Assembly: GCA_964373855.1 (NCBI GenBank)
Contig: CAYJWL010000007.1
Location: forward strand, 1-34,096
Reading direction: 5' to 3'
Length of the DNA stretch: 34,096 bases
Origin: CAYJWL01 sp964373855
Lineage (GTDB): Bacteria > Patescibacteriota > Andersenbacteria > UBA10190
The translations under genes and the position numbers were made by a program. Below the pieces are notes generated by a model that was not told where the DNA came from, did no database searches, and saw only the letters and a program-made list of their open reading frames with translations. This document shows, in pieces, positions 16,055 through 24,081 of the stretch; positions within the stretch are counted from its first letter, which is position 1; each line of letters begins with the position of its first letter.

Positions 16055-16417
16055 GATATTGTCGGGCGAGGTATGCATTGCATGTACATTAAGTGCTGAC
16101 GGCAAATCTGCGAGGTAGAGGGCGCGTACCCCGCCTAAGTACCTGGCAGTTTGCTGCTCCCAGTCATTTGTACAAACTACAAAAACTTTCTTTCTGTCAT
16201 CAGGGGGGAGGCTGTTCCAGAATTTCACGATATCGCATCCGATCAGGAGGCGGGGCGTGATTAACGCGTGCATTTTCTCGTGCTGTGTCCCCCATTCAGT
16301 TTCAAGTTTATCTTCTGCCACGACCGTTGGCACATACGAGGATGGCAAGTGCGCCCTAATTTGCGCTGCCAGATCCTCCCGCGCTGCCACCATAGCGGAC
16401 AAGACGCATCGAGACAT
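16055..16417 (-). CDS. Small degenerate receiver-like protein
   Basis: About 120 residues from ATG 16417, chosen because AAGGAGA (about 16426-16432) precedes it by 8-9 nt; a GTG at 16459 would extend it. The order of elements recalls a response-regulator receiver: an acidic turn (AREDLAAQI), LITPRLLIGCDIVKF like the segment after the phospho-Asp, KKVFVVCTND like the beta-4 strand, and GGVRALYLADLPSALNV like the final GA-xYLxKP segment. The phospho-acceptor Asp and the switch Lys are not evident. This reading is inference; it could be another small alpha/beta protein. It has its own strong promoter and terminator and ends with TSPDNI. Confidence 0.55.
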
Positions 16418-16480
16418 CCTTAAAGTCTCCTTCATGGACAAGGAACGATCAAAGGCCACTATCTCAACCAGTGATCTTGG

Positions 16481-16509
16481 ATTATAAAGTGCAGTTTTAT
16501 GAGAGACAA
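16481..16509 (-). promoter_or_regulatory. Strong promoter for the 16417 minus gene
   Basis: On the minus strand TTGTCT (16509-16504), a 17-nt spacer and a perfect TATAAT (16486-16481). The leader is about 55 nt and carries the Shine-Dalgarno site. Confidence 0.7.
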
Positions 16510-16529
16510 GAGAATTTGGTCCAGCTCCT

Positions 16530-16660
16530 TATCCTTAAGCCTCAAGGGTCGAAGGATGAGCCCGGGGTTAAACGGTGGCGAAGGCAGGAGCATCATTACT
16601 ATCATCCCCGCTAAGCGGGGTTGATAACGCATAGACACTGCCTTCCGGTCCGCTGCGCGG
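16530..16660. other. Structured 3' region of the minus-strand membrane gene
   Basis: GAAGGCAG pairs perfectly with CTGCCTTC to close a region of about 70 nt (about 16579-16655). Inside it, TATCA/TGATA continues into CCCCGC/GCGGGG with a TAA loop. A separate ATCCTT/AAGGAT hairpin lies on the left. There is no U-tract. It sits between two minus-strand genes, before the promoter of the downstream one. Confidence 0.45.
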
Positions 16661-16667
16661 GCGTGAG

Positions 16668-17108
16668 CTATTGTACGATGGAGATGGCAAACATCACGAG
16701 GATGATTTGCCAGACTAGACCGCGGGCGGGGGAGAGCGATTCTTTCTGCAGGTTTTCGTGAAAATCGAAGAAGGGTTGGGCCCATCTCAGCATCCGTTTT
16801 ATTTTTTTAGGAAGCGCCTGCCAGGACTCTTGGAGTATATCGGGCATATTACCTCCGGCAACGGCCAGCCAGATGGCCGGCGTATAAAAGCGATCGCCGA
16901 GCACAATCGCCGCGATGATCAGGCCACTGATAACATCAACCATAGCGGCTGGATAGAAATATTTCTTTAACCGCCAGGGATAGACATTCCAGTGCAGGAG
17001 GCTGTCGCAGATAAAGTGAAAGAGAAAAGCGGCAGTAAAAATAAAAATGGGAGTGTCCAGCCATACGCCGAAGGGCAGGCTGATGAGAGTGTGGGAGAGG
17101 GACAGCAT
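16668..17108 (-). CDS. Small integral membrane protein, possibly DUF457/YdjM-like
   Basis: 146 residues from ATG 17108 with about four membrane segments: LSHTLISLPFGVWL, TPIFIFTAAFLFHFICDSLLHW, FYPAAMVDVISGLIIAAIVLGD, and a C-terminal GLVWQIILVMFAISIVQ. His and Asp residues at membrane edges (SHT, FHFICDSLLHW, NMPDIL) recall the metal-dependent-hydrolase-like membrane family that includes YdjM. The match is weak and by eye. It lies alone on the minus strand between a structured 3' region and tatD, which it diverges from. Confidence 0.6.
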   Translation of the reverse strand: MLSLSHTLISLPFGVWLDTPIFIFTAAFLFHFICDSLLHWNVYPWRLKKYFYPAAMVDVISGLIIAAIVLGDRFYTPAIWLAVAGGNMPDILQESWQALPKKIKRMLRWAQPFFDFHENLQKESLSPARGLVWQIILVMFAISIVQ

Positions 17109-17232
17109 CAGTTATTAGTTACTAGTTTTACGTTATTATCAAGCTGTGCGCTTGTGTGATTTTTTTAAATGGGTAAATCTATTTTAAGCTAATGAAACTA
17201 AAGAAGCTATTGAAGCTAATGCGGATAATTTT

Positions 17233-18012
17233 ATGATAGATTCTCATGCGCATGTTGCCTTGGCTACGTTCGATGCTGACCGGGAGGAAGTCATCAAGCG
17301 AGCCTTGGCGGCCGGAGTAACCGGCTGGATCGAAGTTGGCACTGATATGGTGCAAAGTAAAAAGGCCATCATGCTAGCCGAAAAATATGAAAAGGTTTAC
17401 GCCAGTGTGGGCATCCACCCAAGCGACGTTGGCACCATTAAAACGGGAACGTGGCCGGAGATTGAAAGACTGGCCGCGTATAAACAAGTAAAGGCTATCG
17501 GCGAAGTCGGCTTAGATGTATATCGCGGCGGCTCGATTGATGAGCAGAGGAACGTACTGGAGCGGTTCGTGACGTTAGCCAACCAGCGTTCACTGCCTAT
17601 GATTTTTCATGTGCGCAGCAGCCACGAAATTGATGCGCACGCCGCTCTTATTTCTTTTTTGCGGGAACGATCTGATTCAAGCCGGCCGGCTGGGGTGATT
17701 CACACATACAGCGGCAGCGTGTCTCAAGCGGAAGAATACCTGAAATTAGGCATGTATCTTTCCATTTCCGGAGTCGTCACTTTCAAAAATGCCGGAGCGG
17801 TGGCTGAAGTTGCGAAAAGCACGCCATTGGATCGCCTCCTGATTGAAACTGATTGTCCGTTCCTGGCGCCCGATCCCTACCGCGGCCAGCGCAACGAGCC
17901 GGCGTATGTAAACCTTGTGGCCAAGAAAATAGCTGAGCTGCGGGGAATATCGATTGCTGAAGTTGATCAAACAACTTCTGAAAATACAAAGAAACTGTTT
18001 AGATTGTCTTGA
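17233..18012 (+). CDS. tatD: TatD family metal-dependent hydrolase/DNase
   Basis: 259 residues, the usual length. Metal and active-site motifs occur in order: DSHAH at the N-terminus, ASVGIHPSD, AIGEVGLDVYR, MIFHVRSSHE, VIHTYSGS, and RLLIETDCPFLAPDPYRGQRNEP. TatD proteins are 3'-5' exonucleases acting in DNA repair and turnover, or D-aminoacyl hydrolase-like enzymes. ATG 17233 fits the conserved start and has GATAAT 3 nt before it, with no ribosome site. It ends before the terminator of the opposing DUF5678-like gene. Confidence 0.94.
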   Translation: MIDSHAHVALATFDADREEVIKRALAAGVTGWIEVGTDMVQSKKAIMLAEKYEKVYASVGIHPSDVGTIKTGTWPEIERLAAYKQVKAIGEVGLDVYRGGSIDEQRNVLERFVTLANQRSLPMIFHVRSSHEIDAHAALISFLRERSDSSRPAGVIHTYSGSVSQAEEYLKLGMYLSISGVVTFKNAGAVAEVAKSTPLDRLLIETDCPFLAPDPYRGQRNEPAYVNLVAKKIAELRGISIAEVDQTTSENTKKLFRLS

Positions 18013-18024
18013 ATTTTATTGTTG

Positions 18025-18052
18025 TCAATATAAAAGCCACCGGGCGGTGGCT
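18025..18052 (-). terminator. Terminator of the minus-strand DUF5678-like gene
   Basis: An 8-bp stem AGCCACCG/CGGTGGCT (18035-18042 with 18045-18052) is followed on the minus strand by TTTTATATTG. It sits at the meeting point with tatD and could serve both strands. Confidence 0.7.
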
Positions 18053-18085
18053 AAAGACGATACGAACGAAATGCTAATTTTTGTC

Positions 18086-18361
18086 CTAGGACTCATTTGC
18101 TTTACAATGCGCCATTGTTGGATCTTCCTCGATAGAGAAAATGGTAATCTCCCCAGGAAGAAGTCCCTGCTTGACCCACTTATGCCATATATCGAGTCCG
18201 GTTCGGGCAAAGCCCAAACGCCTACATCCATGATAGACGGCACACTGTCCATAGCGCGTTTTTAGGAGCTGTGCATGCTCCTTTTTGAATGCCTCGTATG
18301 CCGCAGCCTTTAACGGTGACATTTCAGGTTCACTTTGTAGAGCAGGCCTCTCTTCGTCCAT
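18086..18361 (-). CDS. Small hypothetical protein, DUF5678-like
   Basis: 91 residues from ATG 18361, preceded by AAGGG at a suitable distance. The core 'AFKKEHAQLLKTRYGQCAVYHGCRRLGFARTGLDIW...GLLPGEITIFSIEED' follows the pattern of DUF5678-type proteins (long helix, GxxVAIHxGxVVG strand pair, helix, final hydrophobic strand with an acidic end). The assignment is by memory of the pattern. It is self-contained, with a terminator on its 3' side, like the other small orphan genes of the window. Confidence 0.5.
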   Translation of the reverse strand: MDEERPALQSEPEMSPLKAAAYEAFKKEHAQLLKTRYGQCAVYHGCRRLGFARTGLDIWHKWVKQGLLPGEITIFSIEEDPTMAHCKANES

Positions 18362-18501
18362 TGGTTTTTCCCTTGCAAGGAGTGTTGAATGTGCTGGCCA
18401 ATCAGTAGACCTAAGATTAATCTGCCATAAAACAGGTAGCGCATCAAGGGTATATAATTCATGGCCGGCAAGAATTTACTAGGCTTATCCGTACTTTCCT
18501 G

Positions 18502-18507
18502 TATAAT
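18502..18507 (+). promoter_or_regulatory. -10 box giving leaderless rarA
   Basis: A perfect TATAAT exactly 6 nt before the ATG at 18514. No -35 element or Shine-Dalgarno site is evident. Confidence 0.5.
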
Positions 18508-18513
18508 AAGAAC

Positions 18514-19872
18514 ATGAAGCGAACACTGCTTCGCTACGCCGAGGAACTGCGGAAATCCACATGGCAGGCAGCAGCCAAACGGCGGGGCGAACAAACTGTG
18601 GAAAACCAGTCTCTCCATATACCATTGGCCGCGCGCATGCGGCCCAAGACGCTGAAGGATTTCGTGGGGCACACCAAGGTGTTAGGAGTAGGCACGCCGC
18701 TGCGGCGGGCGATTGAGCAGGGTACGGCTGGATCCCTCATCCTTTGGGGCCCGCCGGGAGTGGGGAAAACGACTTTGGCGGAAATTATCGCCCGGCAAGC
18801 GGGGGCGGCTGTTGAGAGGATAAGCGCTGTGACCGCCGGAGTTAAAGACTTGCGCGGTATTCTTGGGCGGGCGGCAGAATGGCGGAAGATTAATAAGCCG
18901 ACGGTGCTGATTGTTGATGAAATACATCGTTTTAATAAAGCGCAGCAGGATGTTTTGCTGCCGGCCGCGGAAGAGGGGCTGGTGACATTGATCGGCGCAA
19001 CAACGGAAAACCCTTATTTTGAAGTTATTGCTGCGCTGGTATCTCGAGCAGAGGTAATACGGTTGGAGAAACTAAGCGCGGATGATGTGCAGCAGATTGT
19101 TCGGCGGGCAATAAGCGGCTGGCTGTCCGGCAAGAAATATAGGTTGGCGAAACAGGCATTTGAAGACTTAACCGTGCTGGCAGGCGGCGATGCTCGGCGC
19201 GCCTTGAATATTCTGGAGCGGGCTATGCTGGTTGCTGGTACGTCAACCATTTCGGCGCAGGAAATTGAATCGGCGGCACAGCAAAGTGTTGTGCAATATG
19301 ATAAAGCTGCCGACGCGCATTACGATACTATTTCCGCCTTCATCAAAAGCCTGAGGGGATCTGATCCCGATGCGGCTTTATTCTACTTATTCCGCATGCT
19401 GATAGCCGGCGAGGATCCTAAATTTATTATCCGGCGGATGTTTATTTTCGCTTCTGAAGATATCGGCAACGCTGATCCGCATGCGTTGATGGTAGTTGCG
19501 GCGGCCTCCCAAGCATTGCAATGGGTGGGGCTGCCGGAAGCGGAATATAATCTGGCGCATGCGGCAACGTATCTTGCCGCGTCGCCAAAGAGCAATAGTG
19601 TGACGCGCGCGATGGGGGCGGCGAAAGCAGATGTGCAACTGCACGGGAATGAAGCGCCTCCCGGTCACATCATCAACGCGCCAATTGCCGAGATGAAAAG
19701 GCATAACAAGGGAGTAGGGTATAAATATCCGTATGACTTTCCCGGAAATATCGTTGCGCAGGAATATCGCCCAAAAGTGATTCAGAACAACATTTATTAT
19801 GAGCCCGGAAATGAGGGCTTTGAGCGGGAGGTAAAACGAAGGGTTGAGCAGGCAAGGAAAATTCTCCATTAG
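18514..19872 (+). CDS. rarA: Replication-associated recombination protein A (MgsA/RarA AAA ATPase)
   Basis: A 452-residue AAA+ ATPase related to clamp loaders. It acts at stalled forks. RMRPKTLKDFVGH (41-53) opens the family core, Walker A is GPPGVGKTT (79-87), Walker B is VLIVDEIHRF (131-140), followed by sensor 1 LIGATTENPYFEV. Later family marks are GGDARRALNILE, HYDTISAFIKSLRGSDPDAALFYLFRML, and the C-terminal KYPYDFPGNIVAQEYRP. The first 35 or so residues are an extra basic extension. It is preceded by a leaderless-type promoter. Confidence 0.95.
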   Translation: MKRTLLRYAEELRKSTWQAAAKRRGEQTVENQSLHIPLAARMRPKTLKDFVGHTKVLGVGTPLRRAIEQGTAGSLILWGPPGVGKTTLAEIIARQAGAAVERISAVTAGVKDLRGILGRAAEWRKINKPTVLIVDEIHRFNKAQQDVLLPAAEEGLVTLIGATTENPYFEVIAALVSRAEVIRLEKLSADDVQQIVRRAISGWLSGKKYRLAKQAFEDLTVLAGGDARRALNILERAMLVAGTSTISAQEIESAAQQSVVQYDKAADAHYDTISAFIKSLRGSDPDAALFYLFRMLIAGEDPKFIIRRMFIFASEDIGNADPHALMVVAAASQALQWVGLPEAEYNLAHAATYLAASPKSNSVTRAMGAAKADVQLHGNEAPPGHIINAPIAEMKRHNKGVGYKYPYDFPGNIVAQEYRPKVIQNNIYYEPGNEGFEREVKRRVEQARKILH

Positions 19873-19956
19873 AATTCTAATCCACATTCTGCTCCACATT
19901 CTGCACCTATCATCATAATGAAGACTTGTTTTTTATTGTGTCACGGGAGTCACTCT

Positions 19957-19980
19957 CCTCGACATATCGATATGTCGAGG
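19957..19980. repeat. 24-bp perfect palindrome, copy 1
   Basis: Arms CCTCG and CGAGG around a centre ATATCGATAT. It lies 48 nt beyond the stop of the TrpR-like gene. Related copies are at 20523-20546, 24058-24081 and 24373-24396. Confidence 0.8.
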
Positions 19981-20027
19981 GATAGATGAAGCGCAGGTGG
20001 CGGGAAATTTGGATAGAAGCATGCTTA

Positions 20028-20696
20028 TTAACCGCCCAGCAATAGTTTAATCAGAGCCATTCTTGAATCGTGTTGAATCATGTGCTCCAGCGTGCCCGGC
20101 ACAGTTGTGGCTTGCTGCCTGTTGATCTTCTTGGCTGCTAGGGTTTCCATGTGCTGCTTTGCTCGTGCCGCCGCGCGTCGCTGGGCCCGGGTATCTTGAT
20201 AGTCTCTCATGGCGTGCTCAAGCCAGTCATCAACCGATTGTATTGTCGAAATCCCGGCGCCTATCTTGCGCTGGATTTGATCATAGGTGAGACCATTAAC
20301 CAGGAACTCCGCTATTTGCAGCCTGCGTGCCAGCATAACAATTTCGCTTGGCGTAAGCAAACGGCTAATAAAGCTTTTTAGGTCTTCCTTCTTTTTTAAA
20401 GTGGTCAGAATATCAGTAATCTGATCCAGCAGTTCGTCCCGCTCGGACTTTCGCAAATCTCTATAATCAAATTTACCCATACCTTTATACGTGTTGATAG
20501 TAGCATGAATGATTTTTCGCTTCCTCGTCATATCGATATGTCGAGGTAAATGCTTAATTCGCTCAATTGGCGCTGCATACAGAATTTGGTCTTTTTCTGC
20601 TTTATTGGCACAGAAGTATTGGCTGCACTGATAAACGTATTGGTTATTTTGCGGTTTTAACAGCTGCGGAACGTATGGCGGAACTCGATTTGACAT
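20028..20696 (-). CDS. TrpR/YerC-like transcriptional regulator
   Basis: The last 150 of 222 residues carry a TrpR-superfamily helix-turn-helix: YRDLRKSERDELLDQITDILTTLKKKEDLKSFISRLLTPSEIVMLARRLQIAEFLVNGLTYDQIQRKIGAGISTIQSV, close to the YerC/YecD type. A basic tail follows. The first 72 residues are unlike the family. An alternative start at ATG 20480 (MGKFDYRDL) gives about 150 residues and leaves the 24-bp palindrome at 20523-20546 in the promoter region, which would suit autoregulation. ATG 20696 has GGAGG directly abutting it; neither start has ideal ribosome spacing. The gene diverges from the receiver-like gene at 20804. Confidence 0.82.
   Translation of the reverse strand: MSNRVPPYVPQLLKPQNNQYVYQCSQYFCANKAEKDQILYAAPIERIKHLPRHIDMTRKRKIIHATINTYKGMGKFDYRDLRKSERDELLDQITDILTTLKKKEDLKSFISRLLTPSEIVMLARRLQIAEFLVNGLTYDQIQRKIGAGISTIQSVDDWLEHAMRDYQDTRAQRRAAARAKQHMETLAAKKINRQQATTVPGTLEHMIQHDSRMALIKLLLGG
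20523..20546. repeat. 24-bp palindrome, copy 2 (one mismatch)
   Basis: Same arms and ATATCGATAT centre as the copy at 19957, with one arm base changed. It lies inside the longest TrpR-like frame (encoding LPRHIDMT) or 43 nt upstream of its alternative start. Confidence 0.75.
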
Positions 20697-20711
20697 CCTC
20701 CGCCGATCTGC

Positions 20712-20736
20712 TATAATGAGATCACATTTGGTGATC
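20712..20736 (+). promoter_or_regulatory. Promoter and inverted repeat of the 20804 gene
   Basis: A perfect TATAAT (20712-20717) is followed at 20720-20736 by GATCAC-5-GTGATC, an operator-like inverted repeat at the expected transcription start. Confidence 0.5.
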
Positions 20737-20803
20737 GTTCTGATCGTTCTGACTGTTCCTTGGAAACTAATCCGCTGGATTCAGATGGCTAAGGAGGCTG
20801 GCC

Positions 20804-21154
20804 ATGAACATCGTTGAAGAACCGGCAGTTCTGATTGTTGAACGTTTGTCTGGTGCGGCTATTCCGATTGTATGGGATCTTGGACGCGTCTGCCTTACTT
20901 CCGACTTCGTCGGAAGTGTGGGTGAGGCTGTTGGCCGACTTAAGGCCGACGACAGTATCCGCGTAGTGGTGATTGATGAGGAACTGGTAAGCTGTGCTAG
21001 CATCACTGCCCTGCGCGAGGTGTTTGCCGGACCGGTCGTCGTGATCGATGATCACTGCGGCGGAACGCCAAAAATCCCAGGCACAGTTACCTGCCGCCCG
21101 GAAGCAGTCGTTGAGACTGTTCAGGAGCAGCTTCATGTTCACTCCCACTGTTAG
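20804..21154 (+). CDS. Small degenerate receiver-like protein
   Basis: 116 residues from ATG 20804, with AAGGAGG at 20791-20797 (6-nt spacing). The latter two thirds alternate like a receiver domain: helix VGEAVGRLKADD, strand IRVVVIDEEL, helix SITALREVF, strand GPVVVIDDHC, then GTVTCRPEAVVETVQEQL in place of the 'YLxKPxxxxxLxxxI' end. Arg stands where the conserved Lys would be. It ends with a HVHSHC tail that might bind metal. The function is unknown. It is a monocistronic unit with its own promoter, inverted repeat, leader and terminator. Confidence 0.6.
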   Translation: MNIVEEPAVLIVERLSGAAIPIVWDLGRVCLTSDFVGSVGEAVGRLKADDSIRVVVIDEELVSCASITALREVFAGPVVVIDDHCGGTPKIPGTVTCRPEAVVETVQEQLHVHSHC

Positions 21155-21161
21155 CCACAGC

Positions 21162-21196
21162 GCCTGCCAAAAACTACACTTGGCAGGCTTTTTCAT
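21162..21196 (+). terminator. Rho-independent terminator after the receiver-like gene
   Basis: A perfect 9-bp stem (21162-21170 with 21180-21188, GCCTGCCAA/TTGGCAGGC) is followed by TTTTTCATT. It lies 7 nt after the stop. Confidence 0.92.
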
Positions 21197-21254
21197 TACG
21201 TGCGGGATAGAGCTTACTGGCAACTTAAGGCGAATGTGATTACATTTCCGTTAT

Positions 21255-23687
21255 ATGGCATCTACATACGATCCAAAGACACTGGAGCCGAAGTGGCAGG
21301 AACGATGGCGCAAAGAAAATGTTTTCGCGGCGGCCGAGGTCACGCCGCGCCGGAAAATGTATGTGCTCGATATGTTCCCGTATCCATCCGGCGATGGGCT
21401 GCATGTGGGACATGTCAAAATTTATACTGCCTCGGATATTATATCGCGCTACCTGCGGATGAAAGGGTTTAACGTACTTCATCCTACTGGCTGGGATGCT
21501 TTCGGCCTGCCGACGGAGAATACAGCCATCAAGAAGAAAATCCATCCAGCGGAGTTAACAAAGCAGAATATCGAACGCTTCCGGGGACAAATGCAGCGCC
21601 TGGGTTTTTCTTATGACTGGCTCCGGGAAATCAACACGTCGGATCCTGCCTATTATAAATGGACCCAGTGGATCTTTTTGCAGCTGTTCCGGATGGGGCT
21701 GGTCTACCAGGATACTATTCCCATTAACTGGTGCCCAAGTTGCAAAACGGGCTTGGCTAATGAGGAAGTGCTTGATGGTAAGTGTGAACGATGCGGTACA
21801 TCGGTGGAAATCCGCCCGATGCGCCAGTGGATGATGCGGATTACCAAGTACGCTGACCGGCTGCTGCAAGGCTTGGGCGGCCTCGACTGGCCCCAGTTCA
21901 TTAAAGAGCTGCAGCACAACTGGATTGGCCGCAGCGAGGGGACGGAAATTGATTTTGCAGTTGCCGGATTGAATAAACCTCTCAAAGTGTTTACCACGAG
22001 GCCGGACACGTTGTTTGGCGCAACGTATATCGTGATTTCCCCGGGCCATCCCGCTCTAAGTGAACTGACAACCGCTGAGCAGCAGGCGCAAGTTGATGCG
22101 TATGTGAAGGAGGCACTAAAGCCGGTGCGGCTTGACCCTGAAGCCGGCAAGGAAAAATCCGGCGTATTCACTGGAAGTTACGCGGTACATTCGCTCAATA
22201 ACGAACGCATTCCGATTTGGGTGGCTGATTATGTATTAATGACATACGGCGCAGGCGCCATTATGGCGGTGCCTGCTCACGATGGCAGGGATTTTGAATT
22301 TGCCACAAAATATACATTGTCGATCCGGCAGGTGATATTGCCGGAGGGTGAAAAAGAAGGAGAAGGTTTGCCCTACACGGGCCAGGGCAGGCTTATAAAT
22401 TCCGGCCAATTCGATGGGCAGAAATCAGAGATGGCGAAAGAATCCATCACAAGAGTACTGCGCCTCAAGGGCAAGGCTCGCCGCGCGGTGCAATATAAAT
22501 TGCGCGATTGGGTATTTTCCCGGCAGCGGTATTGGGGCGAGCCGATTCCGATTATTCACTGCGAGCATTGTGGGGTTGTGCCTGTGCCCGAAAAAGATCT
22601 GCCGGTTGAATTGCCGCCCGTTGAAAAATATGAACCAATGGACACGGGCGAATCTCCGCTGGCAGCTGTGTCTGATTGGGTACATGTTAAGTGCCCGACC
22701 TGCCCGCGCCTGGCTAAGCGAGAAACTAATACGATGCCGCAGTGGGCGGGATCAAGCTGGTATTGGCTGCGGTATGTCAGCCCGAATTTTGCTACTGGTG
22801 TGGCCGAGCCGGCGGCTATGAGAAAGTGGTTGCCTGTCGATCTGTATGTCGGTGGTGCCGAACATGCTGTTCTCCATCTGCTGTATGCCCGATTTTGGCA
22901 AAAGGCTCTGTTTGACAGTAACGTTGTGTTTGACGAGGAGCCGTTCAAACGTTTTCGAGCCGTTGGATTGGTGTTGGCTGAAGACGGACAGAAGATGAGC
23001 AAGTCCCGCGGCAATGTGATCAATCCCGATGCAGTAATTGATCAGTACAGCGCGGACACGCTGCGCATTTATGAAATGTTTATGGGACCTTTCGAAAATG
23101 CCGTGGCGTGGAATACCCATAGTATTAAGGGATCGCAGCGATTCTTAGAACGCTTGTGGACTCTAGTAAGCCGGCATGCCCAAGAGCTGGCAGCCGGTGC
23201 TGCGCGCAGCGTCGGCGATGATGAAGAAGCGCAGTTGGCATTGCAGCAAACAATCCAGCGCGTATCCGAAGCTACAGAAAACCTGCGGTTTAATTCAGCC
23301 ATTGCGGCTGGCATGGAGCTGCTTAACTTGCTGGAGAAAAAGGAATATGTCAGCCGGGCGACGATCGAATCTTTTGTACTCATGCTGGCGCCTTACGCGC
23401 CGCACATTGCCGAGGAGTTATGGGAAAAACTTGGTCATACACAGTCGCTTATGTATCAGCCGTGGCCGAAACTAAACCAAAAAGTCCTGGCACAAGCCGC
23501 TGTCACAATTCCCATTCAGGTAAACGGTAAACTGCGTGGCGAGCTTACAGTCCAGCCCGGCCTCTCCCAAGAGGAAATTCAGCGTCAAGCCAGTGGGCTG
23601 CCGAATGTTGCCAAATACATCGAGACAGCTGAAGTCACGAATGTGATCTACGTCCCCGACAAGTTGATGAATTTTGTCACGCGGTAG
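21255..23687 (+). CDS. leuS: Leucyl-tRNA synthetase
   Basis: Class I synthetase charging tRNA-Leu, 810 residues. HVGH is at 50-53 in YPSGDGLHVGH. A zinc-type CPSCKTG...CERCG pair follows. The CP1 editing domain contains FTTRPDTLFGATYIVISPGHP and YGAGAIMAVPAHDGRDFEFA, the mischarged-tRNA hydrolysis site. KMSKS is at 580-584. The C-terminal IQVNGKLRGELTVQ domain is present, so the protein is complete. TGATTACAT upstream (21237-21245) is a possible extended -10, 9 nt before the ATG. It is followed within 20 nt by the cruciform element. Confidence 0.97.
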   Translation: MASTYDPKTLEPKWQERWRKENVFAAAEVTPRRKMYVLDMFPYPSGDGLHVGHVKIYTASDIISRYLRMKGFNVLHPTGWDAFGLPTENTAIKKKIHPAELTKQNIERFRGQMQRLGFSYDWLREINTSDPAYYKWTQWIFLQLFRMGLVYQDTIPINWCPSCKTGLANEEVLDGKCERCGTSVEIRPMRQWMMRITKYADRLLQGLGGLDWPQFIKELQHNWIGRSEGTEIDFAVAGLNKPLKVFTTRPDTLFGATYIVISPGHPALSELTTAEQQAQVDAYVKEALKPVRLDPEAGKEKSGVFTGSYAVHSLNNERIPIWVADYVLMTYGAGAIMAVPAHDGRDFEFATKYTLSIRQVILPEGEKEGEGLPYTGQGRLINSGQFDGQKSEMAKESITRVLRLKGKARRAVQYKLRDWVFSRQRYWGEPIPIIHCEHCGVVPVPEKDLPVELPPVEKYEPMDTGESPLAAVSDWVHVKCPTCPRLAKRETNTMPQWAGSSWYWLRYVSPNFATGVAEPAAMRKWLPVDLYVGGAEHAVLHLLYARFWQKALFDSNVVFDEEPFKRFRAVGLVLAEDGQKMSKSRGNVINPDAVIDQYSADTLRIYEMFMGPFENAVAWNTHSIKGSQRFLERLWTLVSRHAQELAAGAARSVGDDEEAQLALQQTIQRVSEATENLRFNSAIAAGMELLNLLEKKEYVSRATIESFVLMLAPYAPHIAEELWEKLGHTQSLMYQPWPKLNQKVLAQAAVTIPIQVNGKLRGELTVQPGLSQEEIQRQASGLPNVAKYIETAEVTNVIYVPDKLMNFVTR

Positions 23688-23704
23688 GAGTGCGGAGCTG
23701 CGAA

Positions 23705-23841
23705 GCATGTTGCACGAAAAGACGCAGTCGCTCCGCCAGCGACGGAGCGCTGCTTAGGCTCTCGGCTTGCCGCTGTCAAGACAGCAGGGCTGTGACAGAC
23801 CATGCCGGCAAGCCTCCGAGATACTTTTCTTAGCAACATGC
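23705..23841 (+). repeat. Family A cruciform element, copy 1
   Basis: A 137-nt three-helix structure. Basal stem GCATGTTGC/GCAACATGC (23705-23713 with 23833-23841), continued by GAAAAG/CTTTTC. Hairpin A (23724-23753): GCAG/CTGC, a bulged T, CGCTCCG/CGGAGCG, loop CCAGCGA. Hairpin B: GGCTTGCCG/CGGCAAGCC (23764-23772 with 23806-23814) with an inner CTGTC/GACAG and ACAGC/GCTGT. The single strand TCCGAGA follows hairpin B. Confidence 0.8.
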
Positions 23842-23862
23842 TCCGCGCTTCTTACACTGGAT

Positions 23863-23891
23863 TTGACAAATGTAGAATCTTGGTTTATTAT
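23863..23891 (+). promoter_or_regulatory. Strong promoter reading into the tandem repeats
   Basis: TTGACA (23863-23868), a 17-nt spacer and TATTAT (23886-23891). No gene lies downstream for 950 nt, so the product would be an RNA from the repeat region, unless a short ORF is used. Confidence 0.65.
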
Positions 23892-23996
23892 CAGTATTTG
23901 GTAAACTTCACTAGATCTTTAAATGAAGGAGAGTCTCATCATACCGGTTGAAGTATTCATCTTGTCCTGCATGTCCTTGCTGATCTGCGATCATGG

Positions 23997-24028
23997 CCGC
24001 CGACCAATATGGTTGGCGGTTGTCTTTT
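23997..24028 (+). terminator. Terminator-like hairpin in repeat unit 1 (copy at +315)
   Basis: CCGCCGACC/GGTTGGCGG (23997-24005 with 24011-24019, one G-U) with loop AATAT, then TTGTCTTTT. The second unit repeats it at 24312-24343. Confidence 0.55.
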
Positions 24029-24057
24029 GCTGACGTTGGGACGGGAGGATTTAATTC

Positions 24058-24081
24058 CCTCGATATATCGATATATCGAGG
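24058..24081. repeat. 24-bp palindrome, copy 3 (copy 4 at 24373-24396)
   Basis: Arms CCTCG/CGAGG around ATATCGATAT with TA in place of CA/TG next to the centre. An extra C and G extend it to 26 bp. Copy 4 is the identical site in the second 315-bp unit. Confidence 0.8.

Noticed and set aside
18461..18517. 18-codon leader peptide overlapping the rarA start (ATGA)
   Set aside because: TATAAT at 18453-18458 is only 2 nt before its ATG and there is no ribosome site. The overlap is suggestive, but the sequence has no attenuator hairpin or codon run.
23705..23841. Family A elements as integron attC sites
   Set aside because: The size and inverted-repeat form fit, but there is no paired GTTRRRY/RYYYAAC core at the ends, no integrase, and no cassette array. 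TTAGGC occurs only between the two hairpins.
23923..24033. 36-codon ORF (MKESLIIPVEVFILSC...) behind the 23863 promoter
   Set aside because: It has no Shine-Dalgarno site, overlaps a terminator-like hairpin, and the second repeat unit keeps the frame without an ATG. The AAGGAG lies inside it, not before it. A peptide cannot be excluded but is not supported.
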